Source: Bacillus_I endophytica_A | GTDB taxonomy: Bacteria; Bacillota; Bacilli; Bacillales; Bacillaceae_H | Assembly: GCF_026790145.1 (NCBI RefSeq) | Contig: NZ_JALAMS010000020.1 | Location: 124,001-188,000, forward strand | Direction of reading: 5' to 3' | Length of the DNA stretch: 64,000 bases | In this document: one piece after another, positions 54,128 through 62,141 of the stretch | Numbering within the stretch: position 1 is the stretch's first letter | Layout of the letters: each line of letters begins with the position of its first letter | Notes under the pieces: model-generated | Databases searched by the model: none | Told to the model about the DNA's origin: nothing | What the model saw: only the letters and a program-made list of their open reading frames with translations | Program-made: the position numbers and the translations under genes

Positions 54128-54468
54128 CATTTCTATAACGTTAATATCGTGGCATTTTTTAGAGTGCTTAATTATATCTAACAAGAATTGCATTTAGTAA
54201 GGCACTAAGTCGTAAAGGAAAATATAATTGCACCGTAGGGCTTCTCTCTAACAATAAGAAATGGTATATAGCCTCGGTTTAACTAAATCATTATTTTTTT
54301 TTTCAAAAAGAAAAGGGGAAAGGCGTTAACCCTTCCCATGTTTTGAATATTAATTTTCAATATCCTATTAATTGAATATCCCCGTATGATTTATTTGACC
54401 TAGCTATAATACGTGAATCCGTAACAGCTAACGTGTAATTATTCAATTAAAGCCTTATGTAAATAAAA

Positions 54469-54488
54469 AGAACGGGAATAACCGTCCT
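54469..54488 (-). terminator. Terminator after the 132-residue gene
   Basis: On the minus strand AGGACGG pairs with CCGTTCT (one G-T pair), followed by TTTTTATTT. It adjoins the stop at 54489. It probably ends the multigene minus-strand unit that starts near 58131. Confidence 0.7.
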
Positions 54489-54887
54489 TTATAAATGATT
54501 GTATTTTAATTTCTCTTTTAAATGGCTATACTCTTTGGGAATTAATTTTCTCCATTCTTCAAGAATCATATGCCAATCTACTACATATTCCTCCCTTGTT
54601 ACTGGAACTCTATACTTAAGGTGTGTCCAACCTCGATTCTTCTTTGCTTCCAATTTATAAGTAAGGGCTGACTCTACTTTTTCCATTAATTCCCTATACA
54701 TAGGATGTCCTTCCGTTATTCCTTTTTCCTGCATTAGTTCCAGTATTTCAATATGTGGGGGAACGGGAAAGTTCTCTAAGAAACTATAAAAATCTTCTTC
54801 CGTTGTTTCTGTTGGTTCAATAGGTTCATTTGGGTTTATACCCAGTAACTTATCTATCTTTTCATAATCTATCTCTATTTTTGACAT
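54489..54887 (-). CDS. Unknown protein, 132 residues
   Basis: Acidic N-terminal third (MSKIEIDYEKIDKLLGI, then a PNEPIEPTETTEED linker) and a helical, more basic C-terminal part with WTHLKYRVPVTREEYVVDW. No family recognised. GGGGAGGA precedes the ATG at a good distance. It is the last gene of the series 58131-54489, which is spaced like an operon. Likely an accessory or regulatory protein of the element. Confidence 0.6.
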   Translation of the reverse strand: MSKIEIDYEKIDKLLGINPNEPIEPTETTEEDFYSFLENFPVPPHIEILELMQEKGITEGHPMYRELMEKVESALTYKLEAKKNRGWTHLKYRVPVTREEYVVDWHMILEEWRKLIPKEYSHLKEKLKYNHL

Positions 54888-54915
54888 CTACAATCCTCCC
54901 CATTAATTAGAATTA

Positions 54916-55374
54916 TTACTTATAGCTATTTGAAATTTTCTCAAACGGTGAACTAAGCATTTCACCAAACGTTTTAGACTGCTTAGTATTCTCATACATC
55001 TCTTGTGACTTCTGTCTCGTATTAGCTGTTACTTCCTTACTCTTTGCAATACGTTCCGCCTTCACTTGTTCACGAAGGGCATAACCGCTAGATATTTTTG
55101 CGATAGGATTATTAATAACTTCATGAAATTTAGTTGGGTCAATCTCTTTTTTACCGAACATACTAGTTTCTAAATCTTCACCACGTTTTTCTGATTCTGC
55201 TTCATACCCTGCCGTCATAAGAGACAATGTTTCTAGTGAAAATTTAAATTTAGTTTGTACTGCAATTCTAGGTGCTTCCCCACGATTTACATATTCGTTA
55301 TATTCCCCCAGTGCTTTTTCATCTCCATCAAGTGCCTTTTCTTTTAGTTCTGAAATCATCATTTGTTTATCCAT
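54916..55374 (-). CDS. Unknown protein, 152 residues
   Basis: Mostly helical and charged. It begins MDKQMMISELKEKALDGDEK and contains two similar Ser/Lys-rich terminal stretches. No motif recognised. The ATG overlaps the stop of the zinc-ribbon gene (TAATG), so translation is coupled. Nothing suggests an enzyme or membrane protein. Confidence 0.6.
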   Translation of the reverse strand: MDKQMMISELKEKALDGDEKALGEYNEYVNRGEAPRIAVQTKFKFSLETLSLMTAGYEAESEKRGEDLETSMFGKKEIDPTKFHEVINNPIAKISSGYALREQVKAERIAKSKEVTANTRQKSQEMYENTKQSKTFGEMLSSPFEKISNSYK

Positions 55375-55553
55375 TACTTATCCTCTCCTTGTTGTTGTTT
55401 TTGTTCTTCGCAGTCTTTGCAAACTGCTACATAAAGTGCTTTCCCATTTGGATTAGTAAAGTCCTCATTCAACTTAACTTCACCACAATTACCGCACTTC
55501 TTAGATACAATAGTGCGTGATTCCTCATGTACAAAAAGCGTAACTTTTAACAC
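55374..55553 (-). CDS. Small zinc-ribbon protein, 59 residues
   Basis: A short gene from a GTG (55551-55553) to TAA. The product contains KKCGNCGEVKL and VAVCKDCEEQ, that is CxxC-x(n)-CxxC, a likely zinc ribbon, and a Gln/Glu-rich tail. AAGGAG lies about eleven bases upstream. The stop overlaps the next start (TAATG), and the start region touches the end of the 49-residue ORF, so three cistrons are chained. Role unknown, perhaps DNA or RNA binding. Confidence 0.65.
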   Translation of the reverse strand: MLKVTLFVHEESRTIVSKKCGNCGEVKLNEDFTNPNGKALYVAVCKDCEEQKQQQGEDK

Positions 55554-55696
55554 GTCTCTTCCAACTCCTTTTTGATGGCTTCAAGTGTGCCTATATCGTT
55601 GATACCTTGAATTCCCTTAACAAATAGTGATAGAATTTCATCTCGCAGCATTCTAACTTTCTGACCTCTTTTTAAGGCTTCATTGTAATGTTTTAT
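55547..55696 (-). CDS. 49-residue ORF with a possible ATA start
   Basis: AGGAGG lies nine bases before an in-frame ATA (55694-55696), directly after a TGA in the same frame. The product would read IKHYNEALKRGQKVRMLRDE, then ILSLFVKGIQGINDIG and end EETC. No ATG, GTG or TTG is at the proper distance; the first ATG is codon 16. The frame ends inside the next gene's ribosome-site region. Either an unusual start codon is used or the gene has lost its start. Confidence 0.45.
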   Translation of the reverse strand: MKHYNEALKRGQKVRMLRDEILSLFVKGIQGINDIGTLEAIKKELEETC

Positions 55697-55709
55697 GCGT
55701 CAGTTCCTC

Positions 55710-56315
55710 CTAGTTGTTATTGATATATTCCTCATAGCATTTATTTACAAAGTTCTCGTACTCTTTCGCTGTCATTCCGTTGCGTTCTGCAAGTAATGGA
55801 ACTAATTCGTTGTAGAATCTCCGTTGTATATCATGCGGTTGTGACTTAATCCATATAAAAGGATTCTTATTTCCTTTTGAAGCGTTTAAGCCCTTTTCCA
55901 TATAGACAACGTTTCTATAATCGTCACCTAATCCCGTTCCCCATGATAAAGGGATAAAATGTTCCACTACTATTTCTTCTGAATGACTTAACATACATCT
56001 TTCACCTTGTTCAGCTAGTGCCTTTCTCTTTAGTTCCACCGTCATTGTAGAAGCAAGGCCGTGCTTCTTTGCACGGTAACGGTGATAGATAATTGACTGT
56101 TTATCATAGTTATCTTTCTTATATCCTTCGGCTTTGTATTTAGACATACAGGAAAGACAATCGGGACGTTTCCCAGCGAATCCTGCCTTATTCTTTCCAA
56201 AACAGTTAACCGATTTTAATTGCTTGCACTTAGTACATAATCGACTTGTCATTTCTCCCCCATCATTTACAAAAATGAATGAACGCCATTGTTTGTTGAT
56301 TATTAATTTCCCCAT
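55710..56315 (-). CDS. HNH endonuclease
   Basis: The 201 residues carry an N-terminal zinc-finger-like region (CTKCKQ and CLSCMS) and a C-terminal HNH nuclease core: EEIVVEHFIPLSWG, DYRNVVYMEKGLNASKGN, where His, Asn and the following residues form the metal site. AAGGGAG lies eight bases before the ATG. Such proteins in phages act as homing-like or packaging-associated nucleases. It lies in the mid-element operon, not next to a terminase. Confidence 0.75.
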   Translation of the reverse strand: MGKLIINKQWRSFIFVNDGGEMTSRLCTKCKQLKSVNCFGKNKAGFAGKRPDCLSCMSKYKAEGYKKDNYDKQSIIYHRYRAKKHGLASTMTVELKRKALAEQGERCMLSHSEEIVVEHFIPLSWGTGLGDDYRNVVYMEKGLNASKGNKNPFIWIKSQPHDIQRRFYNELVPLLAERNGMTAKEYENFVNKCYEEYINNN

Positions 56316-56347
56316 TTCAAAAACTCCCTTTGTTCTGTATATTCTCT

Positions 56348-56596
56348 TTACTTCTCTAACTCCGAAATGTGGTACGTGTTAATGGGAGAAGGTTTACCGT
56401 CTGTTACCCGCATACCGTTCCAGTAACGGACAATTTCGCCGTTCTGGCTTTCTCTCACTCGCTTAGTACCAAACACAGAACACACTACGCCAATTTCTAC
56501 GGCATTCTCTTCCGCAATGTCGTTCCACTTCATACACTTGTCTAAGTCTGCTTCAATACGTCCTCTTAATGAATCTGCAATGGTGTACTTTGCCAT
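56348..56596 (-). CDS. Unknown protein, 82 residues
   Basis: Starts MAKYTIADSLRGRIEADLDK and contains NAVEIGVVCSVFGTKRVRES. Probably a small mixed alpha/beta protein. No family recognised. GGAGG lies eight bases before the ATG. It follows the 27-residue peptide gene and precedes the HNH gene in the same direction. Confidence 0.6.
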   Translation of the reverse strand: MAKYTIADSLRGRIEADLDKCMKWNDIAEENAVEIGVVCSVFGTKRVRESQNGEIVRYWNGMRVTDGKPSPINTYHISELEK

Positions 56597-56611
56597 TTAA
56601 AAACCTCCGAT

Positions 56612-56695
56612 TTACAAAATGATAGAAAACCCTAAGTAGATAAATAATGACCATGTGACAATATCTACACCGTTTAACCGAGTTATCTCTTTCAA
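56612..56695 (-). CDS. 27-residue membrane peptide
   Basis: AGGAGG lies eight bases before a TTG (56693-56695). The product is MKEITRLNGVDIVTWSLFIY followed by LGFSIIL: a short polar start and one hydrophobic helix. The stop lies 15 bases before the next ATG, and the ribosome site of that gene overlaps the interval. Size and spacing suggest a genuine small operon gene. Function unknown. Confidence 0.55.
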   Translation of the reverse strand: MKEITRLNGVDIVTWSLFIYLGFSIIL

Positions 56696-56782
56696 CGCGT
56701 TATCCTCCTGCTTTCAAATAATCCCAATTCATATGTGACGGGGAATAATTACTGTTTGTTCCCCGTCTGGTTTCTTCTTCAT

Positions 56783-57418
56783 CTACTTCTTGTATTTGTC
56801 TTTGTTTCTTTCAGTTAACCCATGAATTTTTCCGCCCAGTGCTTCCCGTAACTCGTCATTGTAGACCATAGGGTTGTAGTGTCGTTCTGTTTGGTAGCTT
56901 TGTCCAAATGGAATATGAAAGTCGTCGCGTGGGTCATGTCGTCGAAGTCCTACAAGGTCTTCAACATTTCGGAAGGTGTCCCAATACTCCGAAGTGTAAG
57001 CTTGTTTCGTTTTGCTATATTCAACAATCTTATTAAGATAAGCTAGTTTCATTTCGTTCAATTCATCAAAGATTTTACGAAATTCTTCACTTTTATCAGC
57101 TTTGAACTCCTTACGTTCTTTATCAATAGTTTCTTTTGCTTTTCCTAATTCTGCTTTAACTACTTCGTCGATTTGTGAAAGATGAAATTGTGCTGTTTTT
57201 AATTCCTCCCTAGCCTTATCCAAGTCTTTTGATAACTTCTTATCTGGTTCACCATCATTAAGAATGGCTTTGTTGAAATCGTCCTGAACAGCTTGATACA
57301 ATAATTCAATATCTTCTTTTAATCTCCTAACCTTCTCCTGAAGCTTAATGCGTCGTTCTTCGCCTTTAGTTACTAATTTAGTAACTTTCTTTACCCCGTT
57401 TCCTTTAAACAATCCCAT
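56783..57418 (-). CDS. Coiled-coil protein, 211 residues
   Basis: Residues 15-140 are almost continuous heptad-like helix rich in Lys and Glu (for example EERRIKLQEKVRRLKEDIE). The C-terminal 70 residues (RHDPRDDFHIPFGQSYQTER) form a distinct polar tail. No enzymatic motif and no signal peptide. AAAAGGAG precedes the ATG. It could be a scaffold, a structural protein or a DNA-organising protein; no assignment is justified. Confidence 0.6.
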   Translation of the reverse strand: MGLFKGNGVKKVTKLVTKGEERRIKLQEKVRRLKEDIELLYQAVQDDFNKAILNDGEPDKKLSKDLDKAREELKTAQFHLSQIDEVVKAELGKAKETIDKERKEFKADKSEEFRKIFDELNEMKLAYLNKIVEYSKTKQAYTSEYWDTFRNVEDLVGLRRHDPRDDFHIPFGQSYQTERHYNPMVYNDELREALGGKIHGLTERNKDKYKK

Positions 57419-57457
57419 TTATAAAATCTCTCCTTTTTGAATATTAATTTTCAACAA

Positions 57458-57874
57458 TTACTTAACTCGTCTGATAGACGGCATATCGTTCAACATGCCT
57501 TTTATCTCATCCATTTCGTTCTGTAAAATTGGTGAATGTTCTTCAATAGTGTGGTTCTTGGTAACAACTTCTTGTTTTTGTGGTGCTAGTAAGTTATGAA
57601 TCTTTGCATACAATTCCATGTGCTTGTAAGAACCACTTAATGCCTTCTCTTTTAAAACTGCATAATACTTAGGAAGTGCGTCTCTCGAAAGTTCTTTTTG
57701 AAAATCGTTGTATAATTGCTTACCTTCATGAGTCTCCTTCCAACTCCATAATGTCTTTCTGGTAATGCCGTGTGACTTTGCAATTTGTTCCATAGTTTCA
57801 CCATCAACGGAACGACGGAAATAATCGTCTAATATTCGACGTTGTTTCTCATCTAACTTTGCGTCTTTTTTCAT
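57458..57874 (-). CDS. phBC6A51-type helix-turn-helix protein
   Basis: The 138 residues have an N-terminal HTH (about 12-55, RRSVDGETMEQIAKSHGITR and KTLWSWKE), like the family first named from Bacillus phage phBC6A51, which also resembles transposase or small-terminase HTH domains. A helical C-terminus follows (LPKYYAVLKEKALSGSYKHM). It overlaps the previous gene by four bases (ATGA). DNA binding is likely; the specific role (regulator or packaging) is open. Confidence 0.7.
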   Translation of the reverse strand: MKKDAKLDEKQRRILDDYFRRSVDGETMEQIAKSHGITRKTLWSWKETHEGKQLYNDFQKELSRDALPKYYAVLKEKALSGSYKHMELYAKIHNLLAPQKQEVVTKNHTIEEHSPILQNEMDEIKGMLNDMPSIRRVK

Positions 57875-58131
57875 TCATCAAACCTCCCTTCGTCGTGTTC
57901 TACAATTATCTGAATACACGCGATTTGTGCGTCACTAACTCCAATTTCATTTAGTCCTCTACGGATACGAATTTGATTTAACGGTGAAATGCTTCGGGCT
58001 TCTTCTTCTAGTGCGTAAAAGGTTGTAGGGTTAATGTCTACTTTCTTGGCAAACTCATTACTATTGACGTTCTTTAAATTTCTAGCCATTTGAACGACTT
58101 TCCCTCGCAATCTGAACTCATTTTTGTCCAT
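57871..58131 (-). CDS. Small HTH (Xre-like) regulator, 86 residues
   Basis: Contains NEFAKKVDINPTTFYALEEE, a helix-turn-helix of Cro/CI style (about 24-45), followed by RIRRGLNEIGVSDAQIAC. No catalytic motif. AAAAGGAG lies six to eight bases before the ATG. It begins the minus-strand gene series 58131-54489, so it may autoregulate it. A long non-coding region lies immediately upstream. Confidence 0.65.
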   Translation of the reverse strand: MDKNEFRLRGKVVQMARNLKNVNSNEFAKKVDINPTTFYALEEEARSISPLNQIRIRRGLNEIGVSDAQIACIQIIVEHDEGRFDE

Positions 58132-58370
58132 TTATCTAACTCCTTTTTTGTATAAATTTAAGCATTTTGTTACCTTTCAAAGTAAATAAAAAAGGTAAGC
58201 AAGTTCTTCCTACTCTATAAGCGAAGTAAAAGGTAAAATTACAAGTGTAATGTTGTAGGTGTCATAAATTGTTCACATTTAAAATGTTATCGTGAAGTTT
58301 AATCTCTCTCGTTCGCTTAGTATTGGAACAAAAGAAGCAGCTTTGTGACATTTTCAGATAAAAAAGAATA

Positions 58371-58404
58371 AAAAAAAGCCTCCAACCGAATTAACGGAAG
58401 GAGG
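58371..58404 (-). terminator. Minus-strand terminator inside the long non-coding gap
   Basis: On the minus strand CCTCC pairs with GGAGG, with an inner CCG/CGG stem, followed by GCTTTTTTT. It would end a transcript coming from the right (59252 side), where no ORF larger than 60 codons exists before the 99-residue gene. Confidence 0.65.
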
Positions 58405-58435
58405 TTCTTTCTGCTTTGAAAGGAGAGATTTACAT

Positions 58436-58503
58436 ATGATTACAAATGTCCATGTAGTATATCACCGAGGAAGGTACGCATGAAACGTGTATCAGGTACT
58501 TAA
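58436..58503 (+). CDS. Two overlapping tiny plus-strand ORFs (15 and 7 codons)
   Basis: AAAGGAG is followed after ten bases by an ATG (58436): MITNVHVVYHRGRYA, stop at 58481-58483. An overlapping ATG (58480) gives MKRVSGT, and GAGGAAGG serves as its ribosome site. They are too short to judge by content. They may form a leader peptide or be chance. Confidence 0.3.
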
Positions 58504-58705
58504 TATTAAACAAATATCCCTACCGAACGGGCTGGGTTGTCCAATAGGGTATCTGTTCATATAAATTAGGATTATTTGAAAAAGGAGAACGCACACACGC
58601 CCTCCCTAGTTAAAATCTTTATGTAGTATCTTTATTACTATCTTGTTATTAAAACAATAGAACAATCTCTAGTGTAATATCTAATAGTTACGAACGAAGT
58701 GAGTA

Positions 58706-58801
58706 ATGCCGTTAGGCATAATATCTTTTTGGTTCTTTAAACAAAGAATAGACTTATCCTTTGTTGACTCCGTCAAGGCTTACGCCTTTTTCTTAAAGAA
58801 C
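58706..58801. ncRNA. Cloverleaf-like inverted-repeat element
   Basis: ATGCC-GTTA-GGCAT (58706-58719) is followed by a 9-bp outer stem GTTCTTTAA/TTAAAGAAC (58732-58740, 58793-58801). It encloses ACAAAG/CTTTGT (58741-58746, 58759-58764) and two mutually exclusive hairpins, TTGAC-TCC-GTCAA and AAGGC-TTAC-GCCTT. It lies in the 58132-59252 gap, which has no supported longer gene. Confidence 0.45.
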
Positions 58802-58971
58802 TTAATTAACTTCTTGTTTTGTTATTACAGTTATTATCGTTATTACCTCTTGTAGTATATAAGGCATTCTAAAGGCTTCCGATACAAGTGCTATTTATAT
58901 TAAATTTCCGTTACATTTTTACATAGAGTGACCCCATCCCTACTCTCCCAAGGGTTATAGAAGTTCCAACA

Positions 58972-59005
58972 ATTTTGTGACGGAATTACGTCACACTTGT
59001 AGGGA
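58972..59005. repeat. Copy 1 of a 34-bp repeat containing a TGTGACG dyad
   Basis: TGTGACG-GAATTA-CGTCACA (58976-58995) is a perfect 7-6-7 inverted repeat within ATTTTGTGAC...CACTTGTAGG. A near copy lies at 59728-59761. Likely an operator. Confidence 0.55.
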
Positions 59006-59252
59006 ATTATTGTAATTGATTAAGAGTACCAAAGGGTAAGAAAACAAGTGTGATTAATAATTATCACAAAATCCTGCTATATCAACATCCTTCATCACGA
59101 TAAATTGCCAATAACAAACGGCTGTTTCCTTTAACTTGTGATGTAAGAATACGTGTTTATTATAACTATCTATTCATCTTTAAATACAGTATATAATTAG
59201 GTCACAAAGATTGTTATTGATACCAGTAACTAAGATATGCCCACCGGACGCC

Positions 59253-59552
59253 TTATTTTGACTTCAGACGGCTTTCTAACGTGTCATCGATACGATTTAA
59301 AACCTCTATAATTTCTTCCTTTTGTTTAAACTTCTTCAAAGTGTCTTTGTCTAAACTATCAACTGTCGCTTCCAATCTGGCTAAATCCTTACTCGTTTCC
59401 TCCAATATAGCAAGAATGTTTTCGGCTTTCTTAGCGTTGCTTTCAACCAATTCATCAATATTATCTAATTTAACATTATTCTCTTCCATCAATGCAGACG
59501 TTTCATTTACTGACGCTAGTATCTCTTTTAGTTCCGTTTCGTAATTTTCCAT
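59253..59552 (-). CDS. Small coiled-coil protein, 99 residues
   Basis: Starts MENYETELKEILASVNETSA and is almost wholly helical, with heptad-like repeats (ENILAILEETSKDLARLEAT). I use the ATG at 59550-59552 because GGGGGAC lies five bases upstream; the frame continues 13 codons further without support. No domain recognised. It stands alone, with a repeat-bearing gap on its upstream side. Confidence 0.6.
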   Translation of the reverse strand: MENYETELKEILASVNETSALMEENNVKLDNIDELVESNAKKAENILAILEETSKDLARLEATVDSLDKDTLKKFKQKEEIIEVLNRIDDTLESRLKSK

Positions 59553-59727
59553 AACTAGTCCCCCGTATGAATTATTTGAACCACAATACACCTTTTTATT
59601 GTAATACCCTAAGAAAAGTTCATATACGCCCGTAGTGAAGTTTTAATATCTATTGATATAAATCGACTGGGGAAGAATTTAAAACAGCCCTATGACCTCT
59701 TATGCAAGGGATATAGCAATCCCGACC

Positions 59728-59761
59728 ATTTTGTGACAAAGTTACGTCGCACTTGTAGGAA
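59728..59761. repeat. Copy 2 of the 34-bp dyad repeat
   Basis: TGTGACA-AAGTTA-CGTCGCA (59732-59751) has the same geometry as the copy at 58976-58995, with two imperfect arm pairs. The 34-bp units differ at about five positions. It lies in the 59553-59857 gap upstream of the 99-residue gene; nothing else is seen in that gap. Confidence 0.55.
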
Positions 59762-59857
59762 CTTAATCCCAATAATATATAGAATAATGTTGATGTGATT
59801 AATTAATGTTAGAAACCCTATTACATCAATGTTTTTAACATTTTTCTATCACAGCAT

Positions 59858-60076
59858 TTAACTTTCCTTCTTTTTAAAGTAATTATTGATTTGTTCATCT
59901 AGTATCCTCAAATCAGTAAGAATTCCCATCATAAAATGATAATGCTTGATTTTTTCAGGTTCTAAGTCTAGTTTGCCCATCCCTTGAACTTTGTGAATCA
60001 TGGACTCAATTAAAGTATTTAATCTGTTTTGTATGTCTTTAGCATCCTCATTGTATTTAACTGAAGTATTATCCAT
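59858..60076 (-). CDS. Unknown helical protein, 72 residues
   Basis: Begins MDNTSVKYNEDAKDIQNRLN and is predicted all-helical, ending INNYFKKKES. No recognised family. AAGGAAGG precedes the ATG. It lies alone upstream of the second dyad repeat and may be a small regulatory protein. Confidence 0.5.
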   Translation of the reverse strand: MDNTSVKYNEDAKDIQNRLNTLIESMIHKVQGMGKLDLEPEKIKHYHFMMGILTDLRILDEQINNYFKKKES

Positions 60077-60308
60077 TAGTTTTTTCCTTCCTTTCTATTA
60101 ATTATGGAATGTCCTTTACCAAATTATAACTTATTATAAATCATTTTAACTACCATTATATTACAAAAGTTATTTTAGAAATTCAAAACTGGTGGTTTGG
60201 GAAATAGGACTTTATTATCCCTTCTAACAAAGAATAGGATTAATTAGTTATTCTAATGGATGATTAAAAGCAAGAAGGAGGAACTATCAATTTTTAGATA
60301 TAAAAAAA
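60077..60308. other. Short AT-rich gap with no supported gene
   Basis: This 232-base stretch upstream of the 72-residue gene shows no ORF with a ribosome site. It probably holds that gene's promoter, but I cannot point to one. Confidence 0.3.
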
Positions 60309-60338
60309 AGAACCTATGTATAATGACAATAGGTTCTT
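60309..60338 (-). terminator. Terminator of the two-gene unit 62141-60467
   Basis: On the minus strand AAGAACCTA pairs with TAGGTTCTT around a 12-base loop, and TTTTTTT follows. It lies about 130 bases after the stop of the two-helix membrane protein gene. Confidence 0.7.
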
Positions 60339-60466
60339 CTTATCTAATAAGGAATATAGATTGTTTATATATAGTAAGACACCTCTTATTACTACTAATA
60401 CTACTTACTATTTATATATCAGCTTCTCCCTGCATTCAATATTTCAAAAATATGATGTACATCCAC

Positions 60467-61051
60467 CTATACGAATACGTAGATTAAAAGGCAAATATTT
60501 AATGCAATAGATAAGGTAAATCCCCACATCTTCATGTTAGTTTTCTTTTCTTTTTCCTCTTTCTCATGAAATTCTTGCATTATATTTCCTAAATCTTCAT
60601 TCAAGAAATGTAATTCTTCATTTAACCATAAAAGATTTGTCTCAATATCTTTTTTAGTTCCCTCAATTTCTTTATTAAGGATTAGCCTAATTGCTGTTAA
60701 ACACTCATACAACGTATCAACTCTGTATTCTAAATCTTTTTCTATATATGGAGATATCAAAGCAATTCTTGTTCTTACTGCTTTATCTAACATCCTTGTC
60801 TCCTCTATCTGATATCCTGCACCTTTTCCAAATAACTTCGAAAGTCTAAGGGCTTCACTTGCTAACTGAAAGAAATCAACAATTGAGTCATGGAGAGTCT
60901 CAATTTTTTTATCAAGATACTTATCTTGTCCTTTTCTCTTTAAGTTTTCTTTCCATCTTAAATGTTCCATTGTCTGATTAATAAAAACAACTACTATTGC
61001 TACTAATCCCCCAATAGCTGCACTAATAACTGGTATCCATTCTTTTTCCAT
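60467..61051 (-). CDS. Two-helix membrane protein with helical cytosolic middle, 194 residues
   Basis: One hydrophobic helix near the N-terminus (about 6-24, VISAAIGGLVAIVVVFI), a long charged helical middle (DKKIETLHDSIVDFFQLASE), and a second helix at the C-terminus (WGFTLSIALNICLLIYVFV). No known domain. ATG at 61049-61051 follows AAGGAAG. It is 49 bases downstream of the 346-residue gene and before a terminator, so the two form a transcription unit. The shape would suit a membrane effector or a sensor, but that is inference. Confidence 0.65.
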   Translation of the reverse strand: MEKEWIPVISAAIGGLVAIVVVFINQTMEHLRWKENLKRKGQDKYLDKKIETLHDSIVDFFQLASEALRLSKLFGKGAGYQIEETRMLDKAVRTRIALISPYIEKDLEYRVDTLYECLTAIRLILNKEIEGTKKDIETNLLWLNEELHFLNEDLGNIMQEFHEKEEKEKKTNMKMWGFTLSIALNICLLIYVFV

Positions 61052-61100
61052 CAAATACTTCCTTTTAGGTCATTTTATTATTTTTATCTCGGTTATCTTT

Positions 61101-62141
61101 TTAATTTTGTTCGTATTGTTTTAAACGTTCTATAACCCAAATTAAAATATCCTCAGTCATTCTTAAGCATAGTAAAGCGTCATTCATGGTAGTATTCTCG
61201 GGACATAAAACTCCATCAATTTTCGGTGCCTCAGTACTGTGAGAACCTAAATCAGATGTTAATGAATACAACTGATAAAATAGTTTAAATCGTGGATAAT
61301 TAAATTCATTATCCGTTTCAAACGGAATATTTTTATTTGCACTACCTTGCATTATATTATTAGCTACTTTAACATTTTCAATGTTAGTATCTGTACTTAG
61401 TTTTTGCAATCCTCTAATCCATGATTTACTACCATTATCTTTAAAATGACTAAACAATCCAGTTATAATATTCCGACAATTAGATATACATGAAACTGAT
61501 TCTCCAGACGAGTAATTATTGATAGCTTCTTGATACATTTCTGCAATTGAAGGATAATTTTTGTTTAACCATTCATCTAAAAGTGAAGGATTTCTAGAAA
61601 CTTGGTTAGACTGTTCAGTAAACGGTATTAGTTTCAATCCTCCCTTTGAATATGTGATATCAAAATTTAAAACATGCAGACTCTTAAGTAATGTTTGGAA
61701 GTCTTCTCTTGACTCTTCCTTAATTAATTTAATACATTCATCATCAGAACTTTCCCCAAAAAATCCACTTAAATCATAATGACGACACTTCTCGTATATA
61801 ACGTCTCCTATATTATCTTCAAAGATATTTTCAACACGAACTTCCTCTATTATTGAACCAATGAATAAACTAAACTCCTCAATATTTTTCCCCTTAGAAT
61901 ATATGATTTTTAGAATACTATTAATCGCTGAGAAAAATTCTTCAAAGTGTCGATTATAATTTTTCCAATTATTATTATAGGAGTAGGGATTTAAAAACCT
62001 GCTAAATTCATAATACAATTGGCTTTGCCCTGAGTTTGATAAAATTCTCTCCCACATAGAATTGCTATCAGTATGTACTATTGTTTGTTTATTTAGCACA
62101 GTAGCAATTTTTGATAAAGAAATCTCGTCCAGTCTGTCCAT
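61101..62141 (-). CDS. Abortive-infection-like helical protein, 346 residues
   Basis: I start at the ATG at 62139-62141 (MDRLDEISLSKIATV), seven bases after TTGGGGGC; the frame runs 23 codons further without support. The protein is mostly helical. The C-terminal third (SVSCISNCRNIITGLFSHF, SDLGSHSTEAPKI, LRMTEDILIWVIERL) is organised like the HEPN- or DUF4145-like ends of abortive-infection proteins, with conserved-looking Arg-Asn and His. A strict R-x(4-6)-H HEPN motif is not evident. Position beside an integrase suits cargo such as phage defence. Confidence 0.55.
   Translation of the reverse strand: MDRLDEISLSKIATVLNKQTIVHTDSNSMWERILSNSGQSQLYYEFSRFLNPYSYNNNWKNYNRHFEEFFSAINSILKIIYSKGKNIEEFSLFIGSIIEEVRVENIFEDNIGDVIYEKCRHYDLSGFFGESSDDECIKLIKEESREDFQTLLKSLHVLNFDITYSKGGLKLIPFTEQSNQVSRNPSLLDEWLNKNYPSIAEMYQEAINNYSSGESVSCISNCRNIITGLFSHFKDNGSKSWIRGLQKLSTDTNIENVKVANNIMQGSANKNIPFETDNEFNYPRFKLFYQLYSLTSDLGSHSTEAPKIDGVLCPENTTMNDALLCLRMTEDILIWVIERLKQYEQN

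Larger units (their letters stand above)
53490..54466. other. 1-kb non-coding region rich in inverted repeats
   Basis: No ORF with a ribosome site. Contains the branched element at 53810-53921, the TAAGCTA sites at 54035-54127, and CGTTCGTAAA facing TTTACAAACG (about 53693-53727, one mismatch). AACG/CGTT is conspicuously frequent. It could be an origin, a regulatory region or a non-coding RNA locus. Confidence 0.4.

Noticed and set aside
60260..60510. Two overlapping plus-strand ORFs of 64-75 codons
   Set aside because: They run through a minus-strand terminator and the 3' end of the membrane protein gene; composition is AT-driven and no ribosome site is present.
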